This document shows, piece after piece, positions 7,562 through 15,986 of a stretch of 49,685 nt of DNA. Each line of letters starts with the position of its first letter. Positions within the stretch are counted from its first letter, which is position 1. The DNA comes from Candidatus Gastranaerophilales bacterium. GTDB taxonomy: Bacteria; Cyanobacteriota; Vampirovibrionia; Gastranaerophilales; Gastranaerophilaceae. Below the pieces are notes generated by a model. That model was not told the origin of the DNA. It was given only the letters and a program-made list of their open reading frames with translations, and did not search any database. The DNA is taken from contig CALUVG010000016.1 of the NCBI GenBank assembly GCA_944324165.1, positions 1-49,685 on the forward strand. Reading direction: 5' to 3'. Position numbers and translations under genes: made by a program.

Positions 7562-9790
7562 TTGAAAAAGATAAATAAAATAATTACAGCATTAATAATA
7601 ATACTATCGACCGGCAATGCATTTGCGGCTGGAGACACATACACACCATACGATATGGATACCATGTATGATGTATATTATGAGGCACCGGTTATTATGC
7701 CACTGCCGGAAACTGAGGATGAACGAAAAATCATCAATATGTCCTCTGAAACTAAAGTTAATCCAATGTTCAAGCAAATGCGTATAAAGATTACAAACTT
7801 TTTCCGTGCGAAAGAAAATGCTGAAAAAGAAAAAATGATGAAAGAACTTCAGGAAGAGTTTATGGATGATGAAGAAGCTATCATTGATAACGATCCTAAT
7901 ATAAAAGAAATAAGTGACACTAAATCTACAAAACAGAGTGAAACAGAAAATAACATTGATGAAAATGCAGGAACTGATGAAAATATTGAAGCATCCGAAC
8001 AAACTATAGAACTTATGGGTCAGGTACAAGAACAAAAGGCAGAAAATGATGTTATTCTGGATTGCGATAACATTGTTTATGATGAAGTTAAAGATGAATT
8101 GGAAGCTATAGGTTCCCCTGTGCTTGTTTTTCCGCCTCAAAAAGTTTCTTTGAAAGCTGATAAAATGACTTACAACAAATCATCAAATATTTTGAAAGCC
8201 TATGGCAATGTTGAATTAATAAAAGAAAATTCTAAAATATACGGTGATTATATTCAAATTAATATGAATGAAGAAAATGCATTCATGGATAATGTTAAAT
8301 TCAAACAGGCAAATTTTGTAGTAAACACGAGAAAAGCCACTGCCGAAAATGACAAAATAATCCTTGATGAAGGGAATATGACTTCAGATGAGTCATATAG
8401 ACTTGACTTAAGGACAAGAATGATAGGCGGTCAGGACTTTTCAAGAATGTTAATTGATGATGATGAACGTTCATATTTAAGCGATACAATCGGAGATGTA
8501 CCATTCAAGATTAAGGCAGAAGAAGTAAAAGTTGAGGGCAAAAAAGATCACGATACAATTACTTTGAAAAAAGGTACTGTATATTATGGTGATAAAAAAC
8601 TTTTTAGATTTAAGAGATTTACCGCGCATACCGATAAAGATCAGAGTTACTTTGAAGCAAGTTATCCTGAATTAGGCTCACGTTCACGCCTTGGTATGTT
8701 TGCAGGTCCCGGCTTTATGTTTGATTTGCCTAACGGCTCTGTGGTTAAGGCCATTCCGTTTTTGAATTATAAAAATGATTTAGGCGTCGGTGGTGCCTTA
8801 AAATACAGAAGCGCAAACAATGTAACGGATTTTGCTTATGGATCGGCAGAAGATATTTTTGTATTAAAAGGCAGACAACGTCTTGATGACAAGTTATATT
8901 TGCAATATGGTATAAATTCATATATGGATGATGGATTTATGGGACGTAATATGGCAAAGTATGCTGCAGAAATTTATTATAAGGATGAAACACTTGTAAA
9001 AGATACTCTTGCTAAGAATTTAGATTTGCGTTTCCGTCAAAAAGCCGGTATAGGTTACATGCACAATACTGACTATAACAAATATTTTGGAAACATCCCT
9101 AACAAAGATATCGGTACAACACGTTTCAAATATATTGCAGATATAGAACAATCTTTGTATAAATATGAAAATAGAGAAAAATTACAATTATTTGATTTAG
9201 GTCTTGTCTTGCAGGGGAGTGCTGCAGTATATGGTACAGGTGACACCCAATTTGTAGGAAGAATAGGACCCCGTATCCATTCACAATATAAACGCTGGAT
9301 GCAAGATATAGGTTATTTTCAGGCTGCATATGATGATAATACGCCGCTTGCAAGATTTGATACCTACAGATACGGTCGTTCAAGTGTGTATATTAGAGAA
9401 GCACTTAGAATAAATAAATATCTTGCTGTAGGCTGGTCAGGTAATATTAACCTTTCTAATGACTCGCCAAATGGTAAAATGTTCCAGGAAAATGCATTTA
9501 TAGTTTCACTCGGACCTGATGATTTTAAGGTTAATCTGGGTTATGACTTTATACGTCAGCAAACATATTTTTCTTTTGCTATAGCAATGGATATGAAGGG
9601 ATCTTCACTGGATTACAAAAAAATGGAAATAAAGAATCCTGACAGAATTGCAAATAGTGATACAAAAAATGAAAAATTAATACCAACGTTTGAAGAAGCA
9701 CAGGAAGCTAAAATGAAAAAGCAGGTTAAACCGGTATTAAAGTATGCAGAAGTTATAGATATACAGGATCCGGATAGAGAACAGTTATAA
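7562..9790 (+). CDS. LptD/OstA-like outer-membrane LPS assembly protein
   Basis: The TTG start at 7562 gives at once a signal peptide (MKKINKIITALIIILSTGNAFA), so TTG is well supported. A weak AGG precedes it. After a variable acidic linker (about residues 95-165) comes an OstA/LptA-type beta repeat domain (about 170-290: SLKADKMTYNKSSNILKAYG, then GDYIQINMNEENAFM). Then come alternating beta strands with many Tyr/Phe to the end, as in an outer-membrane barrel (about 340-700). Length of 742 fits LptD. The usual disulfide cysteine pattern of proteobacterial LptD is missing (only one Cys seen, in the linker). Clustering with lpxI-lpxB supports a role in LPS insertion. Confidence 0.8.
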   Translation: MKKINKIITALIIILSTGNAFAAGDTYTPYDMDTMYDVYYEAPVIMPLPETEDERKIINMSSETKVNPMFKQMRIKITNFFRAKENAEKEKMMKELQEEFMDDEEAIIDNDPNIKEISDTKSTKQSETENNIDENAGTDENIEASEQTIELMGQVQEQKAENDVILDCDNIVYDEVKDELEAIGSPVLVFPPQKVSLKADKMTYNKSSNILKAYGNVELIKENSKIYGDYIQINMNEENAFMDNVKFKQANFVVNTRKATAENDKIILDEGNMTSDESYRLDLRTRMIGGQDFSRMLIDDDERSYLSDTIGDVPFKIKAEEVKVEGKKDHDTITLKKGTVYYGDKKLFRFKRFTAHTDKDQSYFEASYPELGSRSRLGMFAGPGFMFDLPNGSVVKAIPFLNYKNDLGVGGALKYRSANNVTDFAYGSAEDIFVLKGRQRLDDKLYLQYGINSYMDDGFMGRNMAKYAAEIYYKDETLVKDTLAKNLDLRFRQKAGIGYMHNTDYNKYFGNIPNKDIGTTRFKYIADIEQSLYKYENREKLQLFDLGLVLQGSAAVYGTGDTQFVGRIGPRIHSQYKRWMQDIGYFQAAYDDNTPLARFDTYRYGRSSVYIREALRINKYLAVGWSGNINLSNDSPNGKMFQENAFIVSLGPDDFKVNLGYDFIRQQTYFSFAIAMDMKGSSLDYKKMEIKNPDRIANSDTKNEKLIPTFEEAQEAKMKKQVKPVLKYAEVIDIQDPDREQL

Positions 9791-10413
9791 TGAAAGATTT
9801 GGAAATTTTAAAACAGGAACTAATAGATTATGGGAAAATTATGGGAGAAAAGAATTTTACTCCCGGCGTTTCCGGTAATCTTTCTGCCAGATATGGAGAA
9901 AACGTACTTGTGACTATTTCAGGTTCGGCAAATGGCTATTTGGGAAAGGAAGATTTTGCACTTGTTGATATGGAAGGTAATCATTTATCGGGCGCCAAAC
10001 AGTCCAGCGAAACCAAATTGCATTTGGAATTTTATCGCCGGCGTGAAGATATAAATTATATAATCCATGTACATTCTCCTTACCTAAGTTCATTTGCCTC
10101 CTGCGGTATGGCTTTGGATGAGCCGATTATGGCAGAGAATGTTTTTTATTTTGGACAGATACCGCTTGCAGAATATGGACTGCCTTCATCGGATGACCTT
10201 GTAGTGAAAACGGCAAAGTATTTTAAGGATTACACAGCAGTGCTTATGGCAAATCACGGATTTATTGTCGGTGGAAAATCTATGAAAGAGACTTATTTAA
10301 AGCTTGAATTAGCAGAATCTTACGCTCAGGTTGTTTTTAATACAAAAATGCTTGGCGGTGCAAAATTGCTTTCTGATAAGCAGGTTCAGGAAATTTTTTC
10401 TCTTCGTAATTAG
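9790..10413 (+). CDS. Class II aldolase/adducin family protein
   Basis: The 207 residues follow L-fuculose-1-phosphate aldolase closely. The phosphate-binding GVSGNLSAR lies at 26-34, Glu74 in SSETKLH, the zinc histidines are His93 and His95 (HVHSP), and the third is His156 (ANHG), all within one residue of FucA numbering. It should be a cytoplasmic zinc aldolase, epimerase or dehydratase acting on a sugar phosphate. The substrate cannot be fixed from sequence. Its ATG overlaps the stop of the LptD-like gene by one base (TAATG), so translation is coupled. A promoter for lpxI follows immediately after it. Confidence 0.88.
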   Translation: MKDLEILKQELIDYGKIMGEKNFTPGVSGNLSARYGENVLVTISGSANGYLGKEDFALVDMEGNHLSGAKQSSETKLHLEFYRRREDINYIIHVHSPYLSSFASCGMALDEPIMAENVFYFGQIPLAEYGLPSSDDLVVKTAKYFKDYTAVLMANHGFIVGGKSMKETYLKLELAESYAQVVFNTKMLGGAKLLSDKQVQEIFSLRN

Positions 10414-10423
10414 AATTTGCTTG

Positions 10424-10432
10424 TGGTATAAT
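10424..10432 (+). promoter_or_regulatory. Extended -10 promoter of lpxI-lpxB
   Basis: TGGTATAAT, a perfect -10 with TG extension, has no good -35. The predicted start is near 10439. The leader then holds GAGGAA (10451-10456) and the GTG start of lpxI. Confidence 0.6.
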
Positions 10433-10464
10433 AAAAGAAAAAGAATAGTAGAGGAACATCAAAA

Positions 10465-11280
10465 GTGTCTATAATGTTAGAACATAAACAGGGATTAATA
10501 GCAGGAGACGGCAGTTTACCGGTTAAAATGGCGCAATACGCAAAAGAAAACGGATTTGAAGTTATATGTATTTCGCTTGCTAATGATAATGTTAATCAGT
10601 TGAAAAAATACTGTTCAAAAGTATATTCCTGCCATCCCGGTGAAATAAACAGAATTGACTCAATTCTCAAAGAAGAAGAAATAAAACAGGTAACTTTTTT
10701 GGGTAAAGTCCATAAGAGAGTGCTGTTGCAGCTTCATAAATTTGATAAACGTGCAATTGAATTGTTAAAAACAATGGAACGTTTAAATGATGATGAAGTT
10801 ATGCTGCTTATAGTTCGAGAATTTGAAAAATCAGGCATTACAGTCCTTGATCAAACTATTTTTATAAAGAATTTGATGGTGCCGTCAGGGGTTTTAGGTA
10901 AGGTTAAACCTACAGAAGAACAAATGGAAGATGTTAATTACGGGTTCTGGCTTGCCAAAGAAATGGGCAAGGTTGATGTTGGTCAGTCCGTAGTTATAAA
11001 AGATAAAATGGTAATGGCTGTAGAGGCTATAGAAGGTACTGATGTTTGCATAAAACGCGGAGCAAAACTTGCAAAGAAAAATGCGGTTGTTGTTAAAGTT
11101 TCTAAACCGGCACAGGACAAACGTTTTGATATACCTGCTGTAGGACTTAGAACTTTAAAAACAATGAAAAAGTACAGGGCAAATTTACTTGCAATTGAAG
11201 CTAATGAAACTATTATTGTAGAGCAGGAAAAAGTTGTTAAATTTGCTGATGACAATAATATAGTAATTATGGCAGTATAG
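10465..11280 (+). CDS. lpxI: UDP-2,3-diacylglucosamine pyrophosphatase LpxI
   Basis: Cleaves UDP-2,3-diacylglucosamine to lipid X and UMP in lipid A synthesis, the LpxH-replacing type (former DUF1009). The 271 residues show the N-terminal LIAGDGSLPVKMAQYAKENG fold. The C-terminal domain carries the family hallmarks GQSVVIKDKMVMAVEAIEGTD, IKRGAKLAKKNAVVVKVSKP and D-x-R-F-D-I-P-A-V-G (residues about 217-226). The GTG at 10465 is preferred over the ATG three codons later because GAGGAA is nine bases upstream. lpxB, the next enzyme of the pathway, starts one base after its stop. Confidence 0.94.
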   Translation: MSIMLEHKQGLIAGDGSLPVKMAQYAKENGFEVICISLANDNVNQLKKYCSKVYSCHPGEINRIDSILKEEEIKQVTFLGKVHKRVLLQLHKFDKRAIELLKTMERLNDDEVMLLIVREFEKSGITVLDQTIFIKNLMVPSGVLGKVKPTEEQMEDVNYGFWLAKEMGKVDVGQSVVIKDKMVMAVEAIEGTDVCIKRGAKLAKKNAVVVKVSKPAQDKRFDIPAVGLRTLKTMKKYRANLLAIEANETIIVEQEKVVKFADDNNIVIMAV

Positions 11281-11281
11281 T

Positions 11282-12406
11282 ATGAAAAAGATTTTTATAA
11301 TAACAGGAGATTACTCCGGTGATATTCATGCATCAAATGTAGCAAAAGCATTAAAGAATGCTTATCCTGATGTTGTAATTGAAGGGGTTGGTGGAGAAAA
11401 TCTTAAGGCACAGGGTGTTAAATTGCTTTCTGATCAGAAGAAAATGGGAGCAGTAGGAATTTCGCCTAAAATTATTATTGATCATTATATCTTGGGTAAA
11501 AGAATTCTTAGCTATTTAAAAAATGAATTTAAACCGGATCTTGTTCTTTTGATTGATTATGGGGCATTTAATCTCAATATTTCAAAGTTTTTGAGAAATA
11601 CTGGAATAAAAGTTTATTATTATATTCCGCCGCAAGTTTGGGCGAGCCGCAAATGGCGCATTAATACGATAAAGAAGAATATTGATGAAGTTCTTTGTAT
11701 ATTCCCTTTCGAAAAGACAATGTATGAAAATTACGGGATAAAGACGCATTATGTCGGCCATCCGCTGGTATCTCAATTACCGGCAAAAGCCGATAGAAAA
11801 GAGTTTTTTACAAAACACGGACTAAATCCTGAAAAAAAACTGGTATCTGTATTCCCGGGCTCAAGAGTATTTGAATTGCATCAGTTAATGCGGGTATTTT
11901 TGAATACCGTAAAAGATTTACAGAAAAAACATCCTGATTTGCAGTTCTGTATTTCTCAAGCCCCAAATTTATCGGATAAAATATATAATAAATATTTAAA
12001 ATCTTTTGATATAAAAGTAATAAAAGGTGAAAATCAGGCACTTTTGAGTGTTTCCGATGCATTAATATTAGCATCAGGAACTGTAGCATTGGAGGCAGCT
12101 TTGTACCAGACTCCTATGATTATTGCATATCGCGGACCCTGGTTATTCTATTTTATTTACCTACTTGTAAGATGTATAAAACGGGTTTCCCTGCCTAATA
12201 TAATTGCGGATAAGGGAATTGTTCCTGAAATTATTCAAGGGAATGTCAATGTCCAAAATATATCTTATGAAATAGAAAAAATATTATTCGACCAGAATTA
12301 TCGTAAAAATTACATATCACAACTGGGTGAAGTAAAAGCGTTAATGTCTGATAAAAATTCATCAAATGAAGTGGCAAAAGAAATTGCTCTGGCTCTGGAT
12401 TTATAA
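11282..12406 (+). CDS. lpxB: Lipid-A-disaccharide synthase LpxB
   Basis: GT19 glycosyltransferase joining lipid X and UDP-2,3-diacylglucosamine to lipid A disaccharide at the inner face of the membrane. Family motifs are present: the N-terminal GDYSGDIHASNVAKAL (GE-x-SGD in most members), GVGGENLKAQG, MGAVG, IDYGAFNLNISKFLR, YYIPPQVWASRKWR, the LPGSR-like VFPGSR, and ASGTVALEAALYQTPMIIAY near the C-terminus. The 374 residues are normal. The ATG lies one base after the lpxI stop, so the two form an operon. With lpxI and the LptD-like gene it supports an LPS outer membrane. Confidence 0.94.
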   Translation: MKKIFIITGDYSGDIHASNVAKALKNAYPDVVIEGVGGENLKAQGVKLLSDQKKMGAVGISPKIIIDHYILGKRILSYLKNEFKPDLVLLIDYGAFNLNISKFLRNTGIKVYYYIPPQVWASRKWRINTIKKNIDEVLCIFPFEKTMYENYGIKTHYVGHPLVSQLPAKADRKEFFTKHGLNPEKKLVSVFPGSRVFELHQLMRVFLNTVKDLQKKHPDLQFCISQAPNLSDKIYNKYLKSFDIKVIKGENQALLSVSDALILASGTVALEAALYQTPMIIAYRGPWLFYFIYLLVRCIKRVSLPNIIADKGIVPEIIQGNVNVQNISYEIEKILFDQNYRKNYISQLGEVKALMSDKNSSNEVAKEIALALDL

Positions 12407-12474
12407 TTTGTAACAAAAATCTGCAGGAATGCGCAATATTTATCATTTATGTGTTTTTATATAAGCAGGTAGTT

Positions 12475-13854
12475 ATGATTAGTCAGGTTAGCGCAAATTA
12501 CAATAATACAAATAATACAGAAATGCCGCGTTCTTTTAATCAATTTAATACATTACGCAGCAGCTATTATTTTACTGCGCCATTAACGACCGACGAGGAT
12601 AAAAAACATAAAAGTGCTAAACTGGGTGTGACAATTGCTACTTCAGCCCTTGTGGTAGGGTTTGGAGTACTGGCTTTGATGAAAGGACTGCCCAAAGGAT
12701 TTACCCAAAAAATCAATAATTTGCGGCAGATTTTAGAAGAAAAAGTTGCAAAATTTTCAGATGATGCAAAGTCATCAAGAATGGCAAAATTCTATGAATT
12801 TTCTTTGAAAAAGGCTGAGAAAGCATCCGAATATTTAAACAGTGTAAATAATGCATCGGCTTTTAAGGATGTTCTTTTTACAAAATTAATGCGTAAAACT
12901 AAACCTACACAAAAAATCGCAGAAAAAATAACCTCAATGTTTGAACGTTTTAGTCGTAAAACAGTAATTGGCGGATATAATAATGCCTACAATCGTTTCA
13001 ATAGAATGTATGAAGTTTTTGGTGCTGCAGATAACAAAATTATTGCAGAAAATGCAGATAAAGTTGTCACAATTAACGGCAAAACTTTGACGGCTAAAGA
13101 ATGGCTCAAAATAATCAGCGGTAAAAAGATAGATATGTCACAGGCATTTAATTCATATTTTGGAAAAGATGCCGTAAACATGCGTTATCAAACTACCAAA
13201 AAGTCAATGGAAGGTCTGGAGAAAAAGGTATGGGATTTAAGCCTTGGAGATCTTAAAAATAATTACAAAAACAAAGAAGTATATGATACGTTCTTGCCGG
13301 AGGCTGTTTTAGCCGGTTCAAAATCATCTTTGAAAAAACAGGTTAACCGGTATAGAAATATTATTGCCGGTAATCCGGATAAACCGGGACAATTGGATGA
13401 GGTTATGACTATTTATAAACATTTATTGTCACCGGGTGATTACCAGAAATTAGAGCGTTATAGCAGTAGTGCCGTCAAAAAATTAGATAGAGCCGTTTTA
13501 CTTGAAACTGATAAATTCTTTGATAAACTTAGGGATTTAGAACTCGGTTCAGCCCCTACAGACTTTTTGTCAATGGTAACAGGGCTTGCTACAGTTGGCA
13601 TTGGATTGACAAAAGCCGAAGATAACGATGAAAGAGTTTCTGTGTCATTGAAATACGGAATTCCTGCATTAAGTGCCATTGCAACTTCTCTGTATTTAGG
13701 AGCTACGCTCGTTTCCGGAGGCAGTGCACTGGTATTGGCTACGTTATCAGGTATGTTGACGAATAAAATTGGTACAGAAGTCGATGAATATCGTCAAAAA
13801 CAATTGCTTGCCAAACAATCGCAGACGGCTGAATCTACAGCAAAAGCCGTATAG
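12475..13854 (+). CDS. Hypothetical membrane protein
   Basis: Family not recognised. ATG at 12475 is chosen over an upstream GTG because CAGGTAG (ending 12471) sits right before it. The 459-residue product begins Met-Ile-Ser-Gln and has a Ser/Asn-rich N-terminus of about 45 residues. One hydrophobic helix follows (about 50-70). A long basic helical region covers 75-370, and hydrophobic segments lie near 375-430 rich in Gly/Ala/Leu. The C-terminal tail is Gln/Lys-rich. Soluble helices between two hydrophobic ends resemble the other giant unknowns of this window (38098 and 44513). Separate from lpxB by 68 bases. Confidence 0.75.
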   Translation: MISQVSANYNNTNNTEMPRSFNQFNTLRSSYYFTAPLTTDEDKKHKSAKLGVTIATSALVVGFGVLALMKGLPKGFTQKINNLRQILEEKVAKFSDDAKSSRMAKFYEFSLKKAEKASEYLNSVNNASAFKDVLFTKLMRKTKPTQKIAEKITSMFERFSRKTVIGGYNNAYNRFNRMYEVFGAADNKIIAENADKVVTINGKTLTAKEWLKIISGKKIDMSQAFNSYFGKDAVNMRYQTTKKSMEGLEKKVWDLSLGDLKNNYKNKEVYDTFLPEAVLAGSKSSLKKQVNRYRNIIAGNPDKPGQLDEVMTIYKHLLSPGDYQKLERYSSSAVKKLDRAVLLETDKFFDKLRDLELGSAPTDFLSMVTGLATVGIGLTKAEDNDERVSVSLKYGIPALSAIATSLYLGATLVSGGSALVLATLSGMLTNKIGTEVDEYRQKQLLAKQSQTAESTAKAV

Positions 13855-13870
13855 AAAACATTAGTTTTTC

Positions 13871-13879
13871 TGCTATAAT
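13871..13879 (+). promoter_or_regulatory. Extended -10 promoter of the dGTPase gene
   Basis: TGCTATAAT (13871-13879) lies 19 bases before the ATG at 13899, giving a very short leader that still contains AAGGA. No convincing -35. Confidence 0.5.
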
Positions 13880-13898
13880 CCTTTTGAAAGGATTTATT

Positions 13899-14933
13899 AT
13901 GCCACAAACTGATGAAAAAAATAAAATACGCGAATACCTTGAACAAAGAGAATTAGATACACTGAGCGATTTTGCAACCAAGAGCATTAACACCTTAGGC
14001 AGAGAAGTGCCAGAGGAAGAATGCAATTTAAGAACATGTTTTCAGCGTGACAGAGATAGAATTTTGCATTCCAAAGCATTTCGTCGTCTGAAACACAAGA
14101 CACAGGTATTTTTGTCTCCGTTTGATGATCATTTTAGAACGCGATTGACTCATACGTTGGAAGTTTCACAGATCGCACGTACAATTTCACGCTCTTTGCG
14201 TTTGAATGAAGACTTAACAGAAGCGATAGCACTCGGGCATGATTTAGGGCATACTCCATTCGGACATTGCGGTGAAGGTGTTTTGAATGAACTTGTAAAA
14301 GGCGGATTTCATCATAATATACAAAGTGTTAGAGTTGTTAAAGTTCTGGAAAATTTGAATTTATGTAAAGAAACTATTGACGGTATACTGACACATACCT
14401 GGGGTTACACGCCCAAAACGCCTGAAGCTCAGGTAGTTCAACTTGCCGATAAAATAGCTTACATAAACCACGACATAGAAGATTCTATTCGTGCAGGCAT
14501 TATTGCGGAGAAAGATTTACCGGAAGATTGTATAAAATATTTTTCTTCAGTGCAGAGTAAAAGACTTAATAAAATGATTAACGAGGTTGTCTTTAATTCT
14601 TTGAACATGCCAAAAGTTGCAATGAGCGAGGAAGGCTGGTATTACACAACTAAATTGCGTCAGTGGATGTTTGATAATGTGTATATAGATTCGCCTGCAA
14701 AGCAAGAGGAAAAGAAAGCAAGGCGCGTTATACAAGAACTTTTTGGACTATATGTAGAGATGTTGAAACCTTGTTGTGATGAAAGCAAAATTCAACGCGT
14801 TGTAACTGATTACATTTCAGGCATGACAGATAGATATGCCATTGAAAAGTTTAAGGAATATTTTATTCCACGGGGTCTACAGTTGAGCACAAAAGATGAT
14901 TACCTGTTTAAACTTGCAAAAATGACAGATTAG
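13899..14933 (+). CDS. dgt: Deoxyguanosinetriphosphate triphosphohydrolase-like HD protein
   Basis: HD-domain dNTP triphosphohydrolase (releases deoxynucleoside and tripolyphosphate), probably controlling dNTP pools. From ATG 13899 (AAGGA just upstream) it has 344 residues. FQRDRDRILHSKAFRRLKHKTQV (residues 48-70) is the dGTPase signature. Metal ligands are His85 (THTLEV), His114-Asp115 and His118 (GHDLGHTPFGH). A later helix carries the last ligand in VQLADKIAYINHDIED. The length suits the shorter bacterial dGTPase-like class, not the E. coli Dgt hexamer. Substrate preference is unknown. Confidence 0.9.
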   Translation: MPQTDEKNKIREYLEQRELDTLSDFATKSINTLGREVPEEECNLRTCFQRDRDRILHSKAFRRLKHKTQVFLSPFDDHFRTRLTHTLEVSQIARTISRSLRLNEDLTEAIALGHDLGHTPFGHCGEGVLNELVKGGFHHNIQSVRVVKVLENLNLCKETIDGILTHTWGYTPKTPEAQVVQLADKIAYINHDIEDSIRAGIIAEKDLPEDCIKYFSSVQSKRLNKMINEVVFNSLNMPKVAMSEEGWYYTTKLRQWMFDNVYIDSPAKQEEKKARRVIQELFGLYVEMLKPCCDESKIQRVVTDYISGMTDRYAIEKFKEYFIPRGLQLSTKDDYLFKLAKMTD

Positions 14934-15329
14934 TACAGGTACAAAGAACAAAAATTTTTCAGTAAATATGTAATAATTAATGATTGTGTGAACATACAAA
15001 CACAAGAAATTTTGATGGCAAATACTTGAAGAAACTTTATACTACCCGCATGACTAAGCCTCAAATATTATCTTTATTAAGGAACCAGTAAACATCGTGC
15101 CACGTTTATATTTAAAACACATATAGAAACAAAAACTTAAGTAAAGGTTTCACGTTTTTTCAAAGCAAACCGCTACACTTTTTCACTATAATGAACTATT
15201 CCATACACCACATACCCCCAATAATAGCGGTTAAAAAGCCTGTTTAAAAATTATAAAATCTCAAAAATAAGTTATTAAATAGAATTATCATCCCTCACGT
15301 TCAATTTCAAAAAGCTAACTTATTATTTG
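14934..15329. other. Non-coding gap before ribE
   Basis: About 400 AT-rich bases with no ORF longer than about 20 codons on either strand. One perfect inverted repeat is visible: AACCGCTA (15168-15175) with TAGCGGTT (15225-15232), enclosing 49 bases. The conserved core of an FMN riboswitch is not present. No tRNA or other known RNA is recognised. A small RNA is possible but unsupported. Confidence 0.5.
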
Positions 15330-15338
15330 TGATATAAT
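15330..15338 (+). promoter_or_regulatory. Leaderless extended -10 promoter of ribE
   Basis: TGATATAAT (15330-15338) is followed by AAAATT and then ATG at 15345. No Shine-Dalgarno precedes the ATG. The predicted transcript starts at or beside the start codon, leaving no room for a 5' riboswitch. Confidence 0.6.
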
Positions 15339-15344
15339 AAAATT

Positions 15345-15986
15345 ATGTTCACAGGGATTATTGAAGAAAAAGGATTTATAAACGACTTCGTACCGGAAGC
15401 CGGCGGGGCAAAAATTGTTGTTAACTGTCATAATATTCTTGAGGATATGAAAATAGGCGACAGTATTGCAATTAATGGCTGTTGTCAGACAGTTGTTGCT
15501 TTTGACGAAAATTCTTTCACAGCTCAGGTTAGCAGAGAAACCCTTAATATTACTACTTTTAAGTATTTTAAATCAGGTACCTTAGTCAACCTTGAACGTG
15601 CTCTTACACCTTCTTCACGTATGGGCGGGCATATTGTTCAGGGACATATCGACTGCGTCGGAAAATTTATTAAAAAAGTTCTTATGGATCAGTTTCTCGA
15701 ATTGTATTTTGAAATTCCCGCACTCGAAAGTAAATATGTCGTTTATAAAGGGTCTATTGCTATTGACGGCGTAAGCCTTACTGTTGCGGAAATTAATAAA
15801 AATGTATTCAAGACAGCAATCATACCGCACACTTACAATAATACTAATTTAGCAAGTCTTAACAACGGTGACTTTGTAAATATTGAAACAGATATTTTAG
15901 GCAGGTATGTTGAAAAATTCTTATCCCCGAATAATAATGTTAGTAATATTACAGAAAATTTTTTACAAGAGAATGGATTTTTATAA
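15345..15986 (+). CDS. ribE: Riboflavin synthase alpha chain RibE
   Basis: Catalyses dismutation of two 6,7-dimethyl-8-ribityllumazine into riboflavin. It begins with the invariant MFTGIIEEKG and has two homologous lumazine-binding beta-barrel domains: residues 1-95 (INGCCQTVV, SRETL, NLERALTPSSRMGGHIVQGH) and 96-195 (IDGVSLTVAEI, IPHTYNNT, NIETDILGRY). The 213 residues are typical. Its TAA overlaps the ATG of ribBA (TAATG), so the two are co-translated. No Shine-Dalgarno. ribD and ribH are not in this window. Confidence 0.96.
   Translation: MFTGIIEEKGFINDFVPEAGGAKIVVNCHNILEDMKIGDSIAINGCCQTVVAFDENSFTAQVSRETLNITTFKYFKSGTLVNLERALTPSSRMGGHIVQGHIDCVGKFIKKVLMDQFLELYFEIPALESKYVVYKGSIAIDGVSLTVAEINKNVFKTAIIPHTYNNTNLASLNNGDFVNIETDILGRYVEKFLSPNNNVSNITENFLQENGFL

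Noticed and set aside
7604-8140. 178-codon antisense frame within the LptD-like gene
   Set aside because: It lies fully opposite a well-supported gene with a signal peptide. Its Phe/Ile/Cys-rich content is typical of an antisense shadow.
12451-12474. GTG start eight codons upstream of the hypothetical gene
   Set aside because: The ATG at 12475 has a ribosome site at correct distance. The GTG has none.
14934-15344. FMN riboswitch upstream of ribE
   Set aside because: The gap is long enough, but no conserved RFN core was found, and the ribE -10 box lies six bases before the ATG, leaving no leader to hold a riboswitch.
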